A DNA stretch of 64,000 nt from Mediterraneibacter glycyrrhizinilyticus (GCF_015560805.1 NZ_JADMSO010000007.1:109944-173943), one strand, 5' to 3'; shown: positions 33,485 to 42,631, counted from the stretch's first letter. Numbers and translations are program-made. The notes: generated by a model not told the origin, from the sequence alone.

Positions 33485-34003
33485 ATGAGACATATTTGTT
33501 TTGGGTTAATCATAATAGTTATTATCGAAAGTATCTTCATTATTTGGTTGTTGAGAAAGCATAAAAAAGGAAAAGAGATAGACGATACGATAGAGTTTTT
33601 TCGTTCCTTGTGGGGAAAATTTGTCTTTTATGTTTTAGCAACAAGTATTATTGGTTTGTTTTTAGGAAGTATATTTTTCGAGAAAGTAATCGGGTTAGAT
33701 GAAATTAATACATGGGTTGGAATTGTACTTGGATTAATAGCATTGGTGATTGGGATAATTTCATTGTTTTTGAGTTTCTACAACGTTGATCAGGCTAATA
33801 AAACACAAGATAAGACAGTAATAATAATACAAGGCTTTCAATCAGAAATGATTGAACGTATGCATAGACTGCAAAAGGATGTAGAACGTAAAATTGATGA
33901 ATCTACAGAGAAAACGAGGGATGAATTTTCAAAGTATAGAAGTACAAGTGATACATCTGTTAAGCAGGAAACCGGTGAAAATGTGGAGTGGGAGACTTTT
34001 TAG
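33485..34003 (+). CDS. Membrane protein with cytoplasmic coiled tail, accessory gene
   Basis: A 172-residue protein with three hydrophobic segments (about 5-22, 46-68 and 78-100) and a charged helical tail (QSEMIERMHRLQKDVERKID). GGAGG precedes the start. It is AT-rich, bounded by terminators together with the next gene, and inserted between the late regulator and terminase, where phages often carry 'moron' genes. Function unknown. Confidence 0.6.
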   Translation: MRHICFGLIIIVIIESIFIIWLLRKHKKGKEIDDTIEFFRSLWGKFVFYVLATSIIGLFLGSIFFEKVIGLDEINTWVGIVLGLIALVIGIISLFLSFYNVDQANKTQDKTVIIIQGFQSEMIERMHRLQKDVERKIDESTEKTRDEFSKYRSTSDTSVKQETGENVEWETF

Positions 34004-34005
34004 TG

Positions 34006-34467
34006 ATGAAAGGTTTTAATGTTAATATTGCATTATGTGAATCATACGATAATACAACGATGAGTGTAACTAAGTTTTTTAATGAAGTAAGAGCTATTGA
34101 TAATAAGGCAAAAATCTGTGTGTTTTCAATGCTAAATTACGTTGGATGCGAAGAGGTAGATTTGGGACTGGATTATTTTGTAAAGTGCATAAAACCAGAG
34201 GACGAGAGATATCAAGATACAAAAATCCCTCTTTTTTCTATAGAGGCGAAAAAGAAAGAAGAAAATCAAACAGAGGAGTATAATGTGTTTGAAAGTATCT
34301 TTGCGCAACCAAAAGAAATTAGTTTTCCAACAAAAGGGATATATGAAATTCAGGTGTATGAAATAGGTGAAAGCGTTAGGCTTATAGAGAAAGCGGTTGA
34401 ACGATATAAGAAATATCAAGAAAGTAAAATAAATCCAATAAGTGCATATAGGTTTATGGTTGTATAG
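34006..34467 (+). CDS. Soluble partner protein of unknown function, accessory gene
   Basis: A 153-residue protein (MKGFNVNIALCESYDNTTMS; KICVFSMLNYVGCEEVDL), with alternating beta and helical character. It starts 2 bases after the preceding stop, so it is probably translationally coupled to the membrane protein. AT-rich. No family recognised. Together they look like a two-component accessory unit. Confidence 0.58.
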   Translation: MKGFNVNIALCESYDNTTMSVTKFFNEVRAIDNKAKICVFSMLNYVGCEEVDLGLDYFVKCIKPEDERYQDTKIPLFSIEAKKKEENQTEEYNVFESIFAQPKEISFPTKGIYEIQVYEIGESVRLIEKAVERYKKYQESKINPISAYRFMVV

Positions 34468-34472
34468 TAACA

Positions 34473-34494
34473 GGCACCCTCCGGGGTGCTTTTC
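34473..34494 (+). terminator. Rho-independent terminator
   Basis: GCACCC/GGGGTGC stem with a short TCC-type loop followed by TTTTCT, directly after the accessory pair. Confidence 0.78.
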
Positions 34495-34578
34495 TAATGC
34501 GTAAATATATGGCGTTACTTGGTAAACGTAATAATTAAGCCAGGTTATATATAATAAACCAGATTGGAAGGTGGTGAG

Positions 34579-35247
34579 ATGCCAAAACGTAGAAGTGAGA
34601 ATAGAGATAAAGCTTTTGAGATATTCAAAGAGCATGACGGTAAAATTACGAACAGGAAAATTGCTGAGATGCTGAATGAAAAAGAGAACACGATCAGCAA
34701 TTGGAAATGTAAGGATAAATGGAATGTAGTACTACGAAAAAATGATTGTAGTACTACGATAAAACGAAAACACGGCGGTCAGCCCGGAAACAAAAACGCA
34801 GTCGGGCACGGTGCGCCGCCGAGAAATAAGAATGCAGAAAAGTTCGGTTTCTTCTCGAAGTATCTTCCGGAAGAGACCGTTTCTATTATTCAGGAGATGC
34901 CGACGGATCCGCTGGACATCCTCTGGGATCAGATCCAGATCGCCTATGCTGCCATTATCCGGGCACAGCAGATCATGTACGTCCGGGATGCAGAAGACAA
35001 GACAGTTGAAAAAGTCGAAAGAAAAGACGGCAACGTGATCGGGGAAAAGTGGGAGGTGCAGCAGGCGTGGGATAAGCAGGCGAACTTCCTAAAAGCTCAG
35101 TCGAGAGCACAAGGGGAATTGAGAAGTATGATAAAGCAATACAAAGAGATTGCGGAGCGAGTCGGTGGAAAGCAGGATGCAATTGAACGACTCGATTTGA
35201 TTTTGGAGGGATTGAGAGATCATGCAGCTAAGTCAGAAACAAAATGA
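34579..35247 (+). CDS. Phage terminase small subunit
   Basis: A 222-residue protein with an N-terminal helix-turn-helix (NRDKAFEIFKEHDGKITNRK; EMLNEKENTISNWK) and the Gly/Asn-rich linker GGQPGNKNAVGHGAPPRNKN common in PBSX-type small terminases. It recognises phage DNA for packaging and feeds the large subunit. AAGGTGGTGAG precedes ATG 34579. It overlaps the large subunit gene by 26 bases. Confidence 0.85.
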   Translation: MPKRRSENRDKAFEIFKEHDGKITNRKIAEMLNEKENTISNWKCKDKWNVVLRKNDCSTTIKRKHGGQPGNKNAVGHGAPPRNKNAEKFGFFSKYLPEETVSIIQEMPTDPLDILWDQIQIAYAAIIRAQQIMYVRDAEDKTVEKVERKDGNVIGEKWEVQQAWDKQANFLKAQSRAQGELRSMIKQYKEIAERVGGKQDAIERLDLILEGLRDHAAKSETK

Positions 35248-36550
35248 GTACATACTGAATGCCACTCATAGATGGAATATTAAGTCAGGTGCTGTACGAT
35301 CTGGGAAGTCTTATGTAGATACTGCCTTTGTGATTCTGTCCCGTATCCGCGAACGGTCGGGACTTCCGGGATTAAATACGATTCTTGGGGTATCGAAAGA
35401 ATCTATTGAACGAAACGTGTTGCAGCCAATGCGTGAGGTGTATACAGAAGAGCTGATCGGGACTATAAACAGCCGGAATGTTGCACAGATATGCGGTGAA
35501 GAAGTGTATTGTCTTGGTGCAGAGAAAATCAGTCAGGTTGCAAAGATTCAGGGATCCAGCATCAAGTATGCTTATGGGGATGAGGTGGCGAAGTGGAACA
35601 AAGAAGTCTTCCAGATGCTGAAATCCCGTCTTGATAAACCGTATTCCTGCTTTGATGGATCCTGTAACCCGGAGCATCCGACGCATTGGTTAAAAGAGTT
35701 TCTGGATAATGCGGAACTGGATATTTACCTGCAGAAGTATACGATCTTTGACAATCCGTTTCTTCCCGAAGCGTTTGTGGAGCAGCTTTGCAAAGAGTAT
35801 GAGGGGACGATTTATTATGACCGTCTCATCCTTGGACTGTGGAAGCGTGCAGACGGAGCAATCTACAAACGGTTTGCAGACAATCCAGATGCGTTCCGGT
35901 GTGAAATTGTTGATGAGTTTTCATCGGATCCGGAGTATCAGCAGTTCCGGAAAGAAGATATTACATCCATCGAAATAGGTTTGGACTTTGGTGGGAATCA
36001 GTCGGGACATTCTTTTGTGGCAAGAGGATATACTGACGATTACAGAAACGTGATCGCTTTGAAATCCCGGAGGATCATGGCGAAAGATGAAAATGAGGAC
36101 ATTGACAGCAACATGCTGAACAAGATGTTCTGTGATTTTGTTGGGGAAGTAATTCAAAAATATGCAGTGATCAGAAAAAGGGGAGAATATGTTCAGTACT
36201 GTAACGTGGAAACTGTTTACTACGATAATGCGGAGACTGTTCTTGGAAATTCCATCCGGAATGCCGTGGAAAAGGAGTATCCGTGGATATCGGTCCGCAA
36301 GGCAAGGAAAGCGGCGATCAATGACAGAATCCGGTGTACTGTCAAGCTTATGGGAGCAGGGCGGTTTTTTATCACAGAGGATTGCGAATCTTTGCAGACT
36401 GCATTTTCAGACGCTGTGTGGAATAAAGACGTAATCGGAAAGGATGAACGACTGGATGATGGCAGTACAGATATTGACAGTTTGGATGCGTTCGAATATA
36501 CGATTGAACGCGATATGAAATACCTGATCGAAGAGGTGGAAGATGTTTGA
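35222..36550 (+). CDS. Phage terminase large subunit (PBSX type)
   Basis: A 442-residue packaging ATPase/nuclease. The Walker A-type segment is KSGAVRSGKSYVDTAFVILS near residue 23; the YAYGDEVAKW stretch fits the Walker B region; EIGLDFGGNQSGHSFVARGY marks the start of the nuclease domain. It overlaps the small subunit gene upstream and the portal gene downstream. It drives DNA into the head through the portal. Confidence 0.92.
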   Translation: MQLSQKQNEYILNATHRWNIKSGAVRSGKSYVDTAFVILSRIRERSGLPGLNTILGVSKESIERNVLQPMREVYTEELIGTINSRNVAQICGEEVYCLGAEKISQVAKIQGSSIKYAYGDEVAKWNKEVFQMLKSRLDKPYSCFDGSCNPEHPTHWLKEFLDNAELDIYLQKYTIFDNPFLPEAFVEQLCKEYEGTIYYDRLILGLWKRADGAIYKRFADNPDAFRCEIVDEFSSDPEYQQFRKEDITSIEIGLDFGGNQSGHSFVARGYTDDYRNVIALKSRRIMAKDENEDIDSNMLNKMFCDFVGEVIQKYAVIRKRGEYVQYCNVETVYYDNAETVLGNSIRNAVEKEYPWISVRKARKAAINDRIRCTVKLMGAGRFFITEDCESLQTAFSDAVWNKDVIGKDERLDDGSTDIDSLDAFEYTIERDMKYLIEEVEDV

Positions 36551-37895
36551 TGGAATTAAAAGATTTTGGAAAGGATTCATGCGTATGTTTGGATATGCGA
36601 CATTAAAGCAGATCGTCGGAAAGGATGTCACACTTTCCGACAGAATGATCGATGCAATAAATGAATGGAAGCAGATGCTGAATGGGCAGGCTGACTGGAT
36701 CACGGACAGCATTGTTTCTCTAGGTATTGAAGATGGGATCTGCCGGGAATTTGCTGATTGCGTTCTGGTGGAAATGGAGACCAGTGTGAGCAACGAGCGA
36801 CTGGACAAGATATACCAGAAGAATATTGTAAGGCTGAATGAGAACCTGCAGGAGGGGCTTGCGCTTGGTTCCTTTGCCTTGAAGCCGCTTGGAGGAGCAG
36901 CCGCTGAGTTTGTATCCGCGGACAAGATCATCCCGATCAGCTTCGGTGATGATGGAAAACCGAATGATATTGCATTTCTGACTGTGAAGAAAGTCGGGGA
37001 TGTGGATTATTTCACGCGATTTGAACGACATTATTTTCTAAACGGAAATCTGACCATAGAAAATAAATGTTTCCATTCGCAGACAGAGAATGACATCGGT
37101 CTTCCGTGTAATCTGGAAGCAGTGGAAGAATGGGCGGGGATTGCGCCGGGTCCTGTTACATACCCGGGCATGAACCGGATGGACTTTGGATATTATCGGA
37201 ATCCGATCAAGAACAAAGTGGATGGCTCTGCCTGCGGAGTATCCGCATACGATTCCGCGAAAGATCTGATCAGAAAAGCAGATATACAGGGGGCAAGGCT
37301 GGATTGGGAGTATGAATCCGGAGAACGTGCCATCCATGTGGATAATAAAGCGCTAAAACAGGATAAATCCACTGGCAGATTCGGAATGGCGAAGCTGAAC
37401 AAACGGCTGTATCGGGGATTGAATCTGGAAGCAGGCAAAGATCAGGAGCTTTTGAAAGAATATTCTCCGGAAATGCGCGATGAAGCTTTTAGGCGTGGTC
37501 TGGAAGAGTACAAGCGAGAGATTGAGTTTTCCGTAGGACTTGCTTACGGAGATCTGTCAGATGTGCAGGAGGTAGCAAAGACAGCGACGGAGATAAAAGC
37601 ATCGAAGAATCGGAAATACAACCGAGTCACGGCAATACAGAGCAATTTGCAAGAATGCCTGGAAGATTTCGCCGCGGGGCTTGCTTTTTACAATAGCATG
37701 CTAAATTCCGGATACGAGTTCTCCTGTAAATTCAACGATTCTATCTTAACGGATGAGGAAACGGAACGGCAGCAGGATCGACAGGATGTGAGCATGGGTG
37801 TGATGTCACACTTGGAATATCGCATGAAGTGGTACAACGAAGATGAAGCAACCGCCGAGAAGATGCTTCCGGAACAGAACCAAGTTATGAAGTAG
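36543..37895 (+). CDS. Phage portal protein (A118-like)
   Basis: A 450-residue portal protein. Features include FADCVLVEMETSVSNERLDK, the GSACGVSAYDSAKDLIRKAD segment and the C-terminal EVAKTATEIKASKNRKYNR helix seen in A118/SPP1-type portals. It forms the ring through which DNA enters the capsid. Start overlaps the terminase stop by 8 bases. Confidence 0.85.
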   Translation: MFDGIKRFWKGFMRMFGYATLKQIVGKDVTLSDRMIDAINEWKQMLNGQADWITDSIVSLGIEDGICREFADCVLVEMETSVSNERLDKIYQKNIVRLNENLQEGLALGSFALKPLGGAAAEFVSADKIIPISFGDDGKPNDIAFLTVKKVGDVDYFTRFERHYFLNGNLTIENKCFHSQTENDIGLPCNLEAVEEWAGIAPGPVTYPGMNRMDFGYYRNPIKNKVDGSACGVSAYDSAKDLIRKADIQGARLDWEYESGERAIHVDNKALKQDKSTGRFGMAKLNKRLYRGLNLEAGKDQELLKEYSPEMRDEAFRRGLEEYKREIEFSVGLAYGDLSDVQEVAKTATEIKASKNRKYNRVTAIQSNLQECLEDFAAGLAFYNSMLNSGYEFSCKFNDSILTDEETERQQDRQDVSMGVMSHLEYRMKWYNEDEATAEKMLPEQNQVMK

Positions 37896-37904
37896 GTGAT
37901 CTGA

Positions 37905-39575
37905 TTGCGGAAAGATTATAAAAAACAGCTATCCGGTCAGATTGAAAAACCCTTTTCTGATCTGGAAATTCGGATCATGGAAGACATTGTCCGCCGGATA
38001 AAGCAGACGGGGAAAATAACCAGTACGGCAGATTGGCAGATAAACCGACTCAGAATCCTTGGATATTCATCTGAGGATATCGAAAAAATGCTGAAAGAAA
38101 CACTGGATAAATCTTATCCGGAAATGTTCGAACTGTACGATAAGGTTATTGATTGGGAATATGTCCGAAATAAAGACATATATGAGCAGATCAATGCAGA
38201 GTTCATTCCGTACGAAGAAAATGAAGAACTTCAACAGTTGGCAGAGGGATTTATTCAGCAAAGCAAAGCAGATTTGAAGAATATCACACAGTCACTGGGA
38301 TTTTATTTGGATTATGGAAACGGGAATCCGGTTCTGACTCCGCTGGCAGAGGTATATCAGAAGTATTTGGATGCGGCTTGCATGGATATCGTTACCGGGG
38401 CATTTGATTATAACAGCGTACTTAGAAGAGTTGTGACACAGATTACCAACAGCGGGCTCAGGCAGATTGATTATGCATCGGGAAGAGCGAACAGAGTGGA
38501 TGTGGCTGCCAGAAGAGCTGTGATGACAGGTGTTTCACAGCTTACAGGGAAAATCTCGGATATGAACGCCGAGAAACTTGGAACTGAATATTTTGAGGTT
38601 GCATGGCATGGCGGGGCGCGTCCGTCTCATGCAGTGTGGCAAGGTAAAGTTTGGAGTAAGAAAGAATTGGTTACGGTGTGCGGTCTAGGTACTGGTCCCG
38701 GACTGCTTGGATGGAACTGCTATCATGAATATTATCCGTTCTTTCCCGGAATTTCCGAACGAAACTGGACGGATGAGTGGCTTGCGGAACAAGATCGTAA
38801 AGAAAACACACCGAAGACCTTTAACGGAAAAGAATACACTTTGTATGAAGCAAAGCAACGCCAGAGGCAGATGGAAACCGCTATGAGGGCGCAGAGGGAA
38901 AAAGTGAAACTTCTGGAAGCTGGTGGCGCTGATCCGGATGAAGTGATGCTTGCAAGGGCAAAATATCAGGGACAGTTGAATGAATATAGCCGGTTTTGTA
39001 AGAAGATGGGGCTGACAGAAGAAAGAGAGCGCATCTATTATGATATGCGGGGAAGAGTAGCAACAAATACGAAGATGCAGAATCTGCGGTATAGTTCTGA
39101 TATGATTCGGAATGCTGACAGGGATTCAAAACAGTACTATCGGTACAAAAATATACTTGGCGATGATGTTGGCAGTCTTGCTGATTTCCGGCGGATGAAG
39201 TATAATGAACCTAAGAAATTTAGTGCATTGAAAAAGAAAGTCGATACATATTCTGATATCGATAAAAAGGAATGGTCTTCTGAATTTAAGCAGAAGTCAA
39301 AAGATGCGTATGTAAGATTTGAAAAAGATGGAGTATATTTGTCAGTTCATGCATTGAGTCGGCTACCAAGATTAAATAAGCCAGGTTATCCGAACATTGA
39401 AGAAAGCGATGTTCTTACAATAGTGAAAGGGAATCCGAATTATTCAGAGGGAGAAAGCAAGTTGATTTTCTTTGACTCGGGCAAACAACTTGTTGTGGTG
39501 AAAAATAAAGATACAGATGATATAGTTTCTATTGTAAGGCGAAAAATGCCAAAGGAGGTGTGGGAATGTGTTTGA
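37905..39575 (+). CDS. Minor capsid protein 2 with C-terminal candidate nuclease toxin domain
   Basis: A 556-residue fusion. Residues 1 to about 400 match phage minor capsid protein 2 (ITNSGLRQIDYASGRANRVD; WHGGARPSHAVWQGKVW; GLGTGPGLLGWNCYHEYYPF). After a connector, the last 110 residues (VRFEKDGVYLSVHALSRLPR; LTIVKGNPNYSEGESKLIFF; DIVSIVRRKMPKEVWE) look like a BECR-fold (RelE/EndoU/colicin-like) RNase domain of the kind attached to phage head proteins, with a likely catalytic His-Arg pair. The tail is visibly more AT-rich than the capsid part, suggesting separate acquisition. The adjacent overlapping gene is a probable immunity protein. TTG start with AGGTGAT upstream. Domain call is inference. 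Confidence 0.8.
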   Translation: MRKDYKKQLSGQIEKPFSDLEIRIMEDIVRRIKQTGKITSTADWQINRLRILGYSSEDIEKMLKETLDKSYPEMFELYDKVIDWEYVRNKDIYEQINAEFIPYEENEELQQLAEGFIQQSKADLKNITQSLGFYLDYGNGNPVLTPLAEVYQKYLDAACMDIVTGAFDYNSVLRRVVTQITNSGLRQIDYASGRANRVDVAARRAVMTGVSQLTGKISDMNAEKLGTEYFEVAWHGGARPSHAVWQGKVWSKKELVTVCGLGTGPGLLGWNCYHEYYPFFPGISERNWTDEWLAEQDRKENTPKTFNGKEYTLYEAKQRQRQMETAMRAQREKVKLLEAGGADPDEVMLARAKYQGQLNEYSRFCKKMGLTEERERIYYDMRGRVATNTKMQNLRYSSDMIRNADRDSKQYYRYKNILGDDVGSLADFRRMKYNEPKKFSALKKKVDTYSDIDKKEWSSEFKQKSKDAYVRFEKDGVYLSVHALSRLPRLNKPGYPNIEESDVLTIVKGNPNYSEGESKLIFFDSGKQLVVVKNKDTDDIVSIVRRKMPKEVWECV

Positions 39576-39834
39576 AAAGATAATGAATTATATTAAAGAA
39601 TTTTTGGAAGATACACCAAAGGACATTTATGAGTTCTCAATTATTTTGGAAGATGCTTTGGTAGATGATTATGATGAAATGCACAACGAACAACCAAAGG
39701 CAACGGAGATTCTTGCGGATGAAACCCCAGATATTTGTGCTTCTGCGGAACCTGGTATGAAGCCGGATGAAATTGAGGATTTCAAACGGAAATTAAAGAT
39801 TGAGTATGACAAGGCTATGAAAGCAGTTGTATAA
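39568..39834 (+). CDS. Probable immunity protein for the capsid-linked toxin domain
   Basis: An 88-residue acidic protein (DTPKDIYEFSIILEDALVDD; KPDEIEDFKRKLKIEY). GTG start lies 8 bases inside the end of the toxin-fused capsid gene, so the two are translationally coupled; AAAGGAGG lies just upstream. A terminator follows at once. Small, acidic, coupled to a basic nuclease-like domain and sharing its AT-rich composition: these are the marks of an immunity protein. No named family recognised. Confidence 0.6.
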   Translation: MFEKIMNYIKEFLEDTPKDIYEFSIILEDALVDDYDEMHNEQPKATEILADETPDICASAEPGMKPDEIEDFKRKLKIEYDKAMKAVV

Positions 39835-39869
39835 ATACCACCCATTCTTCAGAGTGAGTGGTATTTTTG
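39835..39869 (+). terminator. Terminator after the toxin-immunity pair
   Basis: ATACCAC (39835-39841) pairs with GTGGTAT (39858-39864), with further inner pairing, followed by TTTTTG. It separates the terminase-portal-toxin-immunity block from the scaffold-capsid block. Confidence 0.8.
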
Positions 39870-39897
39870 TACCCATTTTTAAGAAAGGAGGATTGTC

Positions 39898-39936
39898 GTG
39901 AAACTTTTTGAATTGGATGTAGGAAAGGAATGGTGA
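39898..39936 (+). CDS. 12-codon leader-like reading frame
   Basis: GTG start with a strong AAAGGAGG 6 bases upstream; the product is MKLFELDVGKEW. It is followed 18 bases later by a terminator-like hairpin and then by the scaffold gene. It could be a leader peptide, or the stub of a larger gene lost by deletion. Confidence 0.4.
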   Translation: MKLFELDVGKEW

Positions 39937-39954
39937 TCCGGTTATCTCCCGTTG

Positions 39955-39982
39955 AGACGCAGGGTGACGCGTCTTATTTTTA
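39955..39982 (+). terminator. Terminator-like hairpin upstream of scaffold gene
   Basis: AGACGC (39955-39960) pairs with GCGTCT (39969-39974), loop AGGGTGAC, followed by TATTTTTAT. A stop here would reduce capsid transcription unless overridden. The remaining 39983-40075 stretch has no gene. Confidence 0.5.
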
Positions 39983-40075
39983 TGGAGATATGGTCAGCTG
40001 ATCAGACCTAAAATAGTCAATTCGTGGCGGATGGTTACACGCCTAAAATAACCTAATACGAAAGGAGAATGGAAC

Positions 40076-40630
40076 ATGAAAACAGATTTTTTAAAAGGAC
40101 TCGGATTGGAACAGGATGTTATTGACAAGATTATGGCTGAGAATGGGAAAGATATTGCCGCTGAAAAGGCAAAGACTACCAAAGCAGAGAGAGAACGTGA
40201 CAATTTTAAAGACCAGCTTGCGACAGCAACAGCGTCTTTAGAAAAGTTCAAGGACGTAGATCCGACAGCCATGCAGAGTGAGATTGACAAGCTCAATCAG
40301 CAGTTAAAAGACAAAGATGCGGAATATGCTGCGAAAGAAACAGATCGTATTTTCTCTGATACCATCAAGGAAGCCATTAAAACAGCCGGAGGACGTAACG
40401 AAAAAGCGGTCATGGCTATGCTGGATATGGACGCATTGAAAGCATCGAAAAACCAGTCTGAGGACATTAAGAAAGCATTGGAAACCGTAAAGGAATCGGA
40501 TGCTTATTTATTTGGTTCAGACGAACCATTTATGAACGCAGTCGGAGCAACCGGAGGCGGTGCTGGTGTTGGCGGAGATAATCTGTCAGCTATCCGGGCG
40601 GCAATGGGGCTTCCGGCAGAAAAGAAATAA
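40076..40630 (+). CDS. Phage scaffolding protein (GP20-type)
   Basis: A 184-residue protein with an N-terminal segment typical of the family (KTDFLKGLGLEQDVIDKIMA), a long central coiled coil (about 30-85, Lys/Glu/Ala-rich), and a Gly-rich C-terminus (TGGGAGVGGDNLSAIRAAMG). It templates capsid assembly and directly precedes the capsid gene. AAAGGAG precedes the start. Confidence 0.88.
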   Translation: MKTDFLKGLGLEQDVIDKIMAENGKDIAAEKAKTTKAERERDNFKDQLATATASLEKFKDVDPTAMQSEIDKLNQQLKDKDAEYAAKETDRIFSDTIKEAIKTAGGRNEKAVMAMLDMDALKASKNQSEDIKKALETVKESDAYLFGSDEPFMNAVGATGGGAGVGGDNLSAIRAAMGLPAEKK

Positions 40631-40656
40631 TTGTAGAAAGAAAGAGGTAAAAAAGT

Positions 40657-41514
40657 ATGGCAAATACAATTGCATTAAGAAAACAGTATTCCACTTTATT
40701 GGATGAAATTTACAAACTGGCGTCCTTAACCGCGGTTTTGGATGGACCGAATGAGCTGGTCAAGGAGGGGGCGAACGCAAACGAGATCCTGATCCCGAAA
40801 ATGTCCATGCAGGGACTTGCAAACTACAACAAGCAGACAGGCTATGTTGCTGGCGATGTAACTCTTGAATATGAGACAAAGAAATGCGGATATGATCGTG
40901 GACGTATGTTTACAATCGATGCGATGGACAACATTGAGTCCGCAGGTGTGGCATTCGGACGACTGTCCGCAGAGTTCTTGAGAACACAGGTTGTTCCGGA
41001 GTTGGACGCTTACAGACTTGCCGGATATGCGTCTATTGATGGCGTGGCAACTGTGGAAGCAGCGCTTGACACCGGCAAGAATGCATTGGCGGCGCTCAGA
41101 ACGGCGAGAAGTAAGATCGAGAATGCAGAAGCGAACCTTGCAACCTGTTATCTGTTTATCAATCCGACGGTGCTCGGAATGATCGAGGATCTGGATACCA
41201 CAGCATCCAAGAAAGCGATCGAGGGCTTTGCAGGGATCGTAAAGGTGCCGCAGGGAAGATTCTACTCCAAGATCGATCTCACTGCAAACGGAGCTGGTGG
41301 ATTTGCTAAGAATGAAAGTGGTAAAGCTATCAACTTTATGATCGTGGATAAACAGACGGCTATCCAGTATCAGAAGCATACCGTCTCCAAGATTATCACT
41401 CCAGATCAGAATCAGGATGCAGATGCTTGGAAGTTCGGTTATCGTACTGTTGGTATCGTGGAAGCTTACGATAACAAGAAAGATGGAATCTATGTGCATA
41501 CTGCTGCGGAGTAG
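40657..41514 (+). CDS. Phage major capsid protein
   Basis: A 285-residue protein following the scaffold, in the position and size range of the HK97-fold capsid subunit. It begins with a short N-arm (ANTIALRKQYSTLLDEIYKL) and includes DRGRMFTIDAMDNIESAGVA and TCYLFINPTVLGMIEDLDTT. Codon use is regular and GC-richer, as for highly expressed genes. Confidence 0.88.
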   Translation: MANTIALRKQYSTLLDEIYKLASLTAVLDGPNELVKEGANANEILIPKMSMQGLANYNKQTGYVAGDVTLEYETKKCGYDRGRMFTIDAMDNIESAGVAFGRLSAEFLRTQVVPELDAYRLAGYASIDGVATVEAALDTGKNALAALRTARSKIENAEANLATCYLFINPTVLGMIEDLDTTASKKAIEGFAGIVKVPQGRFYSKIDLTANGAGGFAKNESGKAINFMIVDKQTAIQYQKHTVSKIITPDQNQDADAWKFGYRTVGIVEAYDNKKDGIYVHTAAE

Positions 41515-41526
41515 GAGTTGATTTGA

Positions 41527-41910
41527 ATGAATGTGTATGCGGACTATAACTTCTATACGACTGAGTACCGAGGAGGAGCTGCAGAAGAAGAGTTCGAGCG
41601 TCAGATCATGAAAGCGAGTGCCCACGTCCGGAGGATCACCTTTGGGCGTGCGGACAGCTGTCCGGAAATGGAAGAAGTGAAATTTGCGGCATGCGCGGTT
41701 TGTGATATGTTGATCGCAGATGGGAAAATCCGTGAGAATAACAGTGGCAGACAGATTGTATCGGAGAGTACAGATGGGTATTCCGTAAGCTATGTACAAG
41801 AAAAGGAAGCTGATGAGACATCGGAAGCGTTGTTGAGCAGAAAAGCTTATAAGGCGGCAGAACTATATCTGGAACCAACAGGGCTTTTATATATGGGGGT
41901 GGACGAATGA
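41527..41910 (+). CDS. Head-tail connector protein
   Basis: A 127-residue protein with the helical pattern of gp6/DUF3199-type adaptors (YTTEYRGGAAEEEFERQIMK; ASAHVRRITFGRA). It should sit under the portal ring. It overlaps the next gene by 4 bases. Confidence 0.78.
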   Translation: MNVYADYNFYTTEYRGGAAEEEFERQIMKASAHVRRITFGRADSCPEMEEVKFAACAVCDMLIADGKIRENNSGRQIVSESTDGYSVSYVQEKEADETSEALLSRKAYKAAELYLEPTGLLYMGVDE

Positions 41911-42242
41911 TCACCAATACCGATCTTACGATTTATCACAGAGAATATGATCCGAAAATGCGAGTTGATGTATGGACGCGATTCTATGTTTCAGAAGCCT
42001 GGTGGTTCACGGCAGAGAAAGCTACGCTCACTACGGATGGCTTGATGCAAGCAGATATCACCACAATACGCATTCCGGATATTTCAAAAGTTGTTGTGAA
42101 AGATGATTATATTGTAAAGGGCGCGTGTTCCGTTGAAATGCAGACAGTAAAGGATCTGAAAGAAACAGATTATGTAAAGGTTACTTCTGCAAATTATAAT
42201 CGGTTTGGGAACAACCCGCACATAAAGGTGGTGGGAGTGTAA
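41907..42242 (+). CDS. Head closure / minor capsid protein
   Basis: A 111-residue beta-rich protein (LTIYHREYDPKMRVDVWTRF) in the position of head-closure proteins annotated in related phages as putative minor capsid protein. Overlaps both neighbours. Confidence 0.7.
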   Translation: MITNTDLTIYHREYDPKMRVDVWTRFYVSEAWWFTAEKATLTTDGLMQADITTIRIPDISKVVVKDDYIVKGACSVEMQTVKDLKETDYVKVTSANYNRFGNNPHIKVVGV

Positions 42243-42631
42243 TGAGAAAAGGAAAGAGGAAAATCCGGATTGAAACTCCAAGAGGGGTGATATATACGCA
42301 GGCTTCCAACGGCGGAAAAGTTTCCGCAAAACTGGAGTGGAATCCGGCATTTGCGTCCAGGATGGGAAAAGGATTCGAAAATGCGCAGGGATTTATTGAT
42401 TCAGAATGTATCCGGCGCATGAATCCGGAGACACCAAGACGGACCGGTGTGCTGATTAAATCAGCTACACTCGGCACAGTAATCGGTTCAGGAGAAATCA
42501 ATCAAATTGCTCCGTATGCAAGGAGGCAATATTACGAGCATAAAGAGAAATCTTACTGGTTTGAGAGAATGAAGAACCGGCATAAAGATTCTATCTTGAA
42601 AGGAGCAGCACAGTATGTCAAATCTCATTAA
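42242..42631 (+). CDS. Minor capsid / tail-joining protein
   Basis: A 129-residue basic protein (KIRIETPRGVIYTQASNGGK; TPRRTGVLIKSATLGTVIGS; PYARRQYYEH), resembling HK97 gp10-type neck proteins. Position supports a head-tail joining role. Confidence 0.7.
   Translation: MRKGKRKIRIETPRGVIYTQASNGGKVSAKLEWNPAFASRMGKGFENAQGFIDSECIRRMNPETPRRTGVLIKSATLGTVIGSGEINQIAPYARRQYYEHKEKSYWFERMKNRHKDSILKGAAQYVKSH

Noticed and set aside
40726..41799. 357-codon frame opposite the major capsid gene
   Set aside because: Antisense to capsid and connector genes, with atypical composition.
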